The position numbers and the translations under genes are program-made. From positions 26,274,813-26,338,812 of the forward strand of contig CM056376.1 of the NCBI GenBank assembly GCA_029718625.1: a DNA stretch of 64,000 bases, read 5' to 3'. Below the pieces are notes generated by a model. The model was not told the origin of the DNA, did no database searches, and was given only the letters and a program-made list of their open reading frames with translations. Each line of letters begins with the position of its first letter. The first letter of the stretch is position 1. The DNA comes from Synaphobranchus kaupii. Taxonomy: Eukaryota; Chordata; Actinopteri; Anguilliformes; Synaphobranchidae. Of this stretch, positions 58,277 through 64,000 are shown piece after piece.

Positions 58277-59450
58277 ACGAGACTCCGGACTTAAGTTTGA
58301 AGTGAACTGGAAGATTGCAGGAGCCATTTCCTTTGAGATTAAGCTCTGGCCCATTCAGCCATTTCCCAGAATCCCTTGAGTGTTTATCCTGCTCTGGCTT
58401 TAACAGAGGGGATGGAGTAGGAGGAGGTTCTGCAGGAGAGTGCTTAGACTGCGGGCCCGTTCAGCCAAAATGTGGAAACCCTCGCTTTTTGATTCGCCCC
58501 TAACCCCACACCTGCTGGCACTCTGAAATCTTGTCAGGTCTCCCGCTCTATCAAAGTGAAGCTGTTGGCGGGCGCTTGTTGCTTGGCAGAGTGGCCTGGG
58601 GAATCTCAGCGGACGCCACCTTTGAGAATAAGCCCTTCGGCCCTTCAGCCCTTCCTGCTCGTTTCCATGGAACCTGTGCGCCATTCATCCGCCTTGAGTC
58701 CTGCAGTAGGGGAGGAGGTAGTGTCTGCGGGAGGTGGTGTATGGAGCGAGAGAGCATGCAGGTAACAGGTACAGCACATATTCTTACATTCAAGTCATTG
58801 ACTGTGACATCTTCATAGCAATCAAGGAAAAGTAGGCTATCCCAAAACACATCATTTCCAGTAGTTTTTTTTTGTCTAATAGTATACATAGACTCAATAA
58901 ATACTTGTTGTAAGCTGATTCCAAACACACATACACACACATATACTGGATATACTACATGTATACACGTATATGGAGGAGAAATATTCTTTCACCTCTT
59001 TGTTATGGCAGCAGTCAAAAATGTGTCTCTGTCATGTTTAGTCGTATAAGAATAAGTCAGCAATTTCACTGCAGTGGAATTAGAGAACCAAAAGTGCTGC
59101 TTTAGCACTATCAGGCTACTTGCTTACCTGTGATGATACCCTTGTGACGGGCCACAGTATTGCATAAACACAAATAAACACAGTTTAATGCTCCTCATTT
59201 ATTAGGATACGCATTTACTCATGTCATTTCCACACCAGCACTATTTATCTACAGGCAGACGGCAAACTGGCCTGGTAAAGAGATTACATTTCCCCAAAAT
59301 TACACCCAATATTATAAATGGCTTTCCAAACCCCTTCCAAAAGCCAGCTACAGAACAGAACGGTGTTGACTGGTGAGAGCAAGATTGTTGTCAGCTCTCA
59401 GATTTTGTACTGATCTTGCAAGAGAAAAAAAAGAACTAAAATTGGACATA
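58277..59450. other. Unique sequence; GC-richer at 58320-58760
   Basis: Overlapping frames are open here because the region is GC-rich, not because of recognised domains. A CACA-rich tract lies near 58924-58945. Confidence 0.4.
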
Positions 59451-59504
59451 CAGTGCCCTCCACAATTATTGGCACCCCTGGTAAAGATGAGTAAAAAGGG
59501 TTAT
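59451..59504 (+). mobile_element. Isolated end of the Tc1 family at 18362
   Basis: After a TA (59449-59450) the sequence cagtgccctccacaattatt and its continuation ggcacccctggtaaagatga match the outer terminus of the 18362 element over about 54 bp, then stop. No opposite end or transposase follows. Confidence 0.9.
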
Positions 59505-60670
59505 TAAAAAAATAACAGAAGGAAAGATAATGAATCACGAAAGAGAGAGGAAACCAAAACAAACAATTACCTAGTATAACCCAGTTTATTGTGTGAGATC
59601 CAGGCTCATGGATCTTTATTAAATATCTTAAGTAGCCTATTGCTGTAGCCTCAACTGCTGAGAATTGTTTGAGCAAAAATAAAATTTTCCTTTTTTTCTT
59701 TTTAATCTTTTTTTTCTTTTTTTTTGCACAGCCCTCCCAAGTCACTAAATAGCAAGGCCCTCGAAGGATTAAGACATAAGATCACAATTATGTGATTAGA
59801 ATGTTCTTAACTGAACATTCTAATACTGATCTAACAAACAGTACTGGTATTTGAAAGCAATGGAGTTCTAGAACACTGACTTAGAATTTTGAAAAAACCT
59901 TTCCAAAAAAACCTACTCTTCAAAAGGTTAATTGCTTTTCCTTTCATCGCTGTACTGTCTCCTCCTCTCTGGCTTCCATTTGTGCCCTGCTCCACTAGAT
60001 TGGGGGATACACGGCAAACGCTCCAGGTATGGGATAATCAGGCAAGGAACTGTGCCAAAGGGGTAACAGTCACTGTGAGAACTGGGCGATGGAGTGGGAG
60101 GGGCTAGTTAGCCAGCCAACTGACAACACTGCTGTAGTATCAATTTTTTGTTTGACGTATCAGACCCAGTGAACAGCTTTCAAAAAAGAAAGTAAAATTC
60201 CAGTCACTTTCATTTCATACTGAATCCATCGCTGCACCACAAAGCACGATTCACTTTAAGTCCCTTGTGTTTCGAGAGGTAATTTTGGGGCAAGTCATTT
60301 ATATTTTACCCCACCAAAAAAAGCCAAACGATTATCTGGGGAAGCAGGCCAGGATCCTGCTCTAATGCTAAGATTGTGGATGTAAATTTTAGCACTGTGC
60401 TCCGCAGAGCCAGTAGGCGGAGGGGCAGTTATCAGGACACTGCAGGTGGTGACGCATAGAGGACATTTCTCTCTCTCTCTTTTATTGTTGCTGGGCTAAT
60501 GTGAGAGCAACAGGGCGATCGGCCTAATCACTTGGCTGAGGCTTGTTTCTGAGCAGCATCCCGCTGGCAGTGCGCTCTTCCCACCCCACCTCAGGTACCC
60601 ACAGACCCGTCCCTGAGCACCACGGTGCAGCCTCCTTATCATGGCTCTGGGTCCTGCACTTCCACTGGGA
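59505..60670. other. Unique sequence, nothing recognised
   Basis: T-rich stretch at about 59690-59725; otherwise nothing identified. Confidence 0.45.
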
Positions 60671-61369
60671 AACAGTCTCTCAGGCCCGGGAAACAGTCTC
60701 TCAGTCCCGGAAAACAGTCTCTCAGGCCTCGGAAAACAATCTCTCAGGCCCCGTAAAACAGTCTCTCAGACCCAGAAAACATTCTCTCAGGCTCGGAAAA
60801 CAGTCTCTCAGGCCTGGGAAACAATCTCTCAGGCCTCGGAAAACAGTCTCTCAGGCCTCGGAAAACGGTCTCTCAGGCCTTTTAAAACAGTCTCTCAGGC
60901 CTTGGAAAACAGTCTCTCAGTTCCCGGAAAATAGTCTCTCAGGCCTGGGAAACAGTCTCTCAGGCCCGGAAAACAGTCTCTCAGGCCTCGGAAAACAGTC
61001 TCTCAGGCCTTGGAAAACGGTCTCTCAGGCCTTGGAAAACAGTCTCTCAGTTCCCGGAAAATAGTCTCTCAGGCCTGGGAAACAGTCTCTCAGGCCCGGA
61101 AAACAGTCTCTCAGGCCCGGAAAACAATCTCTCAGGCCTGGGAAACAGTCTCTTAGGCCCGGAAAACAGTCTCTCAGGCCTTTTAAAACAGTCTCTCAGT
61201 TCCCGGAAAATAGTCTCTCAGGCCTGGGAAACAGTCTCTCAGGCCCGGAAAACAGTCTCTCAGGCCTGGGAAACAGTCTCTCAGGCCCGGAAAAGAGTCT
61301 CTTAGACCCAGAAAACAGTCTCAGGCCCGGAGAACAGTCTCTCAGGCTAGGCAAACAGTCTCTCAGTCC
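60671..61369. repeat. 21-bp minisatellite, about 33 copies
   Basis: The unit aaacagtctctcaggcc plus cggg/tggg/tcgg is repeated head to tail for 700 bp, with one-base length variants (20-22 bp). A higher-order block, cagtctctcagttcccgg then aaaatagtctctcaggcc, recurs near 60909, 61039 and 61190. Frames on both strands (SLSGLGKQ-type and RLFSGPE-type peptides) are open by composition only. Confidence 0.96.
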
Positions 61370-64000
61370 CAGGTTTGCTGGCTGTAGGTGAAGTGCTCCC
61401 CTCTCTCCCGGCAATCTCATAAAACCACAGACGTTTTCAGAAACCACATATGTGACAAGCTGGCTGATTTTGCACACCTCCTCGCTGGACCGCCTCCCAA
61501 TTCTCCAGGTTTTAAGCCAATCTAATGATGGCAGCAATGAATGCATTGCTTTACAACCTGCTGTTGTCAAGTTAATTTGATCCTCATGGAAAAAATATGC
61601 ACATATTCTTCTCTCTTGTAGAATATTTTGCCTGGCAAGGATAAGCTAATGAGCGTGGCTTAATAATCAAGGGCAATCTACCTGTTATGTGCATTTGACA
61701 AAGAGAAAAAATAATCAATCCATTACATGCTGCTGTATTGTTAACTTCACCACTGAAATACAATGACAATTGGGTAGGTGACAACCAAGTGATATCTAAT
61801 AATGCAGCAAAAATCCTGCATTACATACCTGTTGAAACATGCACTGGGGAAATCACAATATATTACCAGTGTCACTGTGATTCTAGTTCTATTTTATCTC
61901 ATTAACAGAGAACAGTCGGGCATAAATAGAACAGAGATGCGTTTTCACTGTCAAGGGGAGTGATCACACCATACAGAAAAGAATAGCTAGTACATTTAAA
62001 TGCAATGTTTGCTATCCTAAAGTGGTTGCTAGGAGGAACAATCTGATAAAATTGTGTCTGTTTTTACACTTATATACTGTATGTTGTATGTGTGTGTGTG
62101 TAAACTCTTTGGAGAGAAGAACATTATCACACCAATGCTAGTGCTGACGTTCCATTATAGGGCAAAAATCCGAAAATAAGTATTTTAGTCTTATATTTAG
62201 ACTTAGGGCCTGATTTACTAAAACCTTTTGCACGTGCAAAACTGTTTAGCATACGCAAAACCAATCATTGGCTGTGTTATTAGTTTTGCTTGTGCTAAAA
62301 GGTTATATAAAACAAAAATATTGCCAATGAGGTGAGACAGTTTGACTCATTTTAAGATTTGCCAATGGGGTAGGAAAATTTCACTTGTCAAGCAAACGGT
62401 AACATAAAACAAGCTAATATTTCCTACTTGAGAGAAACAAATAAGATTTTAAGTCTCACTACAAGACTAAAACACTTGTTAAGACAGGATTTTTTTGGAG
62501 AGGTATGGAAGGTAAGCAGGGTAAGACAGGTAATATAATGCAGGCCAGCACAATGTTAAATAGATAGAACAGCTTTTTCTGTTAGGGACACACAAAGGAG
62601 AAAGGAATAAACCAGGATGGTAAAAGTCATCCTCATCCGATTCCTGCTCTACCAACCCCTCCCCAACTGAAAAAACAGTGACCTTTATCATTAATTAAAT
62701 GTATTTTTCATTATGTTCACTCCGATGGAGCTCCTAGTAAATTATTGAGATTGGTCTCTTCTCCCCATACAATCAAATTACTTACGTGTAGGTGTTTTTC
62801 TCCAACCTGAAAAGGATAGACTCTGGCCTGCTTCAGTGAGGTGACACAATTGAAGGTTTGTATCAAATAGCCAAAGGTCACGGGACAACTTAAAAATGTG
62901 TCTTTGTCATATTGGAGTGGAACCTGTCTGTTCACTGGTCCTAGTTTAAGATATCCATGTTTGACGAGAATATGAGACCAGAGAGAGGCACTCTGCACTA
63001 CACTCCATTTATGCATTCATTTCTGTCATTCATATTTATGTTTTTCACAGAATACAAGAGAGGCTTTGACCCCTCCTAGGCCCTTTATATGAAAGCCACT
63101 TCTGTAATGTGCCTGCCTAGCAGTCTTTCCTCTTATGAAAACCAAGCAAAGCTGATAAATGTGCCCTCAGACACCCCGGATTCATGAAAGCCCAGTGACA
63201 GAGTATTTACTCTACTCAAGTGGGACCATGAAATTAGTTTTGCCTGCTCGTATCAGTAGCGGCAACGTGGCTATTAGCGTAGCGCCCTGCCAGAGCCAAC
63301 CGCATTTCCCAATCATCGATGATTTATCGTTTGTTTGCTTCCATCAGATGAAAAACGCGACCTTTGTCGCTGGCGTCCGATTGCGGCGCTGGGGGTTCCT
63401 CTTTCAAAATTGATTCTCCACCGTGTCTCCTTGCAAGACTGCACCAACTCATCTTCAAAGATCATTTGTTTCCCCCTTCATCCCTAAAGTTCTTCCAAAA
63501 GATAAAAAATAATAAAAATAAATAAATAAAAATAAATAAATGCATATGCATCAGAGGGCTGCGTGCGAGCCAATTCAAAACTTTGGGTCGCTTGTATTTC
63601 TCACGTTGATATATATAATTAGATTTCACTGCCTGAAGGAAGTGACCGCTCTCTCTGGTTTGATCAGCTATTTGTGGACACACTGAACGGATTACTGACT
63701 TACTGTTTTGTGGAGAATAGGTTGTGCTCAGACTAGGAAGTTAATAATGCAGCAATAATGTAGAAGTACAACACAAAAGTCTATCATTGATAAAACCACT
63801 CCAAGGGGATGTAAACCTTGGCATTAGCTCTAATGGGTTATTGTAATTTGTTATATTGCATGCACATAATTGTGCTATATATAATTCACAATGCAAATAT
63901 AGAGTATGTATAACATGCAATGAAACAGTCTATATATAAAATACACACACACATACACACAGGCACTATGTGTATAAGGTTTGTATATGTCTATAAATAG
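61370..64000. other. Unique AT-rich sequence, nothing recognised
   Basis: A relic near 62211-62290 (gggcctgatttactaaaac) resembles a fish MITE start. (AAAT)n-like sequence lies at about 63505-63540 and a short CACA tract near 63942-63960. No exon or complete element recognised. Confidence 0.45.

Noticed and set aside
58003..58305. YKIKPAVLLAIG repeat peptide
   Set aside because: Produced by the 36-bp satellite inside a hAT MITE.
58315..58940. Overlapping frames of 60-130 residues in a GC-richer patch
   Set aside because: Several frames on both strands are open at once and none shows a recognisable domain.
60543..61570. SLSGLGKQ-type repeat protein and its opposite-strand partner
   Set aside because: Minisatellite translation; no promoter, splice sites or unique domain.
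47345..62290. Shared gatttactaaa phrase near 47352 and 62215
   Set aside because: Probably relics of a common fish MITE, but the matching length is too short to define elements.

Overview
This window looks like non-coding DNA from a ray-finned fish, most likely a teleost. It is AT-rich and has no prokaryotic gene organisation: no long open frames, operons or ribosome binding sites. It is full of vertebrate-type repeats. The repeat families point to a fish: Tc1-type transposons, an L2-clade LINE with a (TGTAA)n tail, a 5S-rRNA-derived SINE, tRNA-derived SINEs, hAT- and piggyBac-type MITEs and a Ty3/gypsy element. I could not place it more finely. I found no convincing host protein-coding exon, so it could be intergenic or lie inside a large intron. 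The only recognisable proteins are broken transposon or retrotransposon proteins.

Layout. 1-8 kb: unique sequence with GT microsatellites, a compound GT minisatellite (1154-1790) and a 27-bp minisatellite (5176-5528). 8-9.3 kb: a tandemly duplicated segment, one copy split by a 5S-derived SINE. 12.27-15.34 kb: TTAA-flanked piggyBac-like ends enclosing a truncated gypsy element (gag, protease and the start of RT, plus one LTR). 16.4-17.4 kb: an inverted-repeat element whose right end is amplified as a 71-bp tandem repeat. 18.36-19.82 kb: a full-length but dead Tc1 element. 21.9-28.7 kb: mostly unique sequence with a MITE, a (CA)40 tract, a CpG-dense patch and two tRNA SINEs. 28.77-30.19 kb: a hAT-like element. 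30.38-34.70 kb: a large inverted repeat (arms about 250-263 bp, about 93% identical by eye) enclosing 3.8 kb that holds units spaced exactly 478 bp apart. 34.78-36.76 kb: a 5'-truncated L2-type LINE. 36.8-51.6 kb: mostly unique, with a possible solo LTR and several MITEs. 51.63-52.19 kb: a solo gypsy LTR with a 5-bp target duplication. 56.56-57.1 kb: a truncated Tc1. 57.9-58.3 kb: a hAT MITE with an 8-bp duplication and an internal 36-bp satellite. 60.67-61.37 kb: a 21-bp minisatellite.

No genes work together here in a pathway. The biology is nested, decayed mobile elements, several of which have grown tandem arrays from their own ends or interiors. The most unusual structure is the 4.3-kb inverted-repeat block at 30.38-34.70 kb. 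Next are the terminal-repeat amplification at 17.2-17.4 kb, the piggyBac/gypsy composite and the MITE-born minisatellite. Family names rest on motifs read by eye and on general knowledge; no database search was possible.
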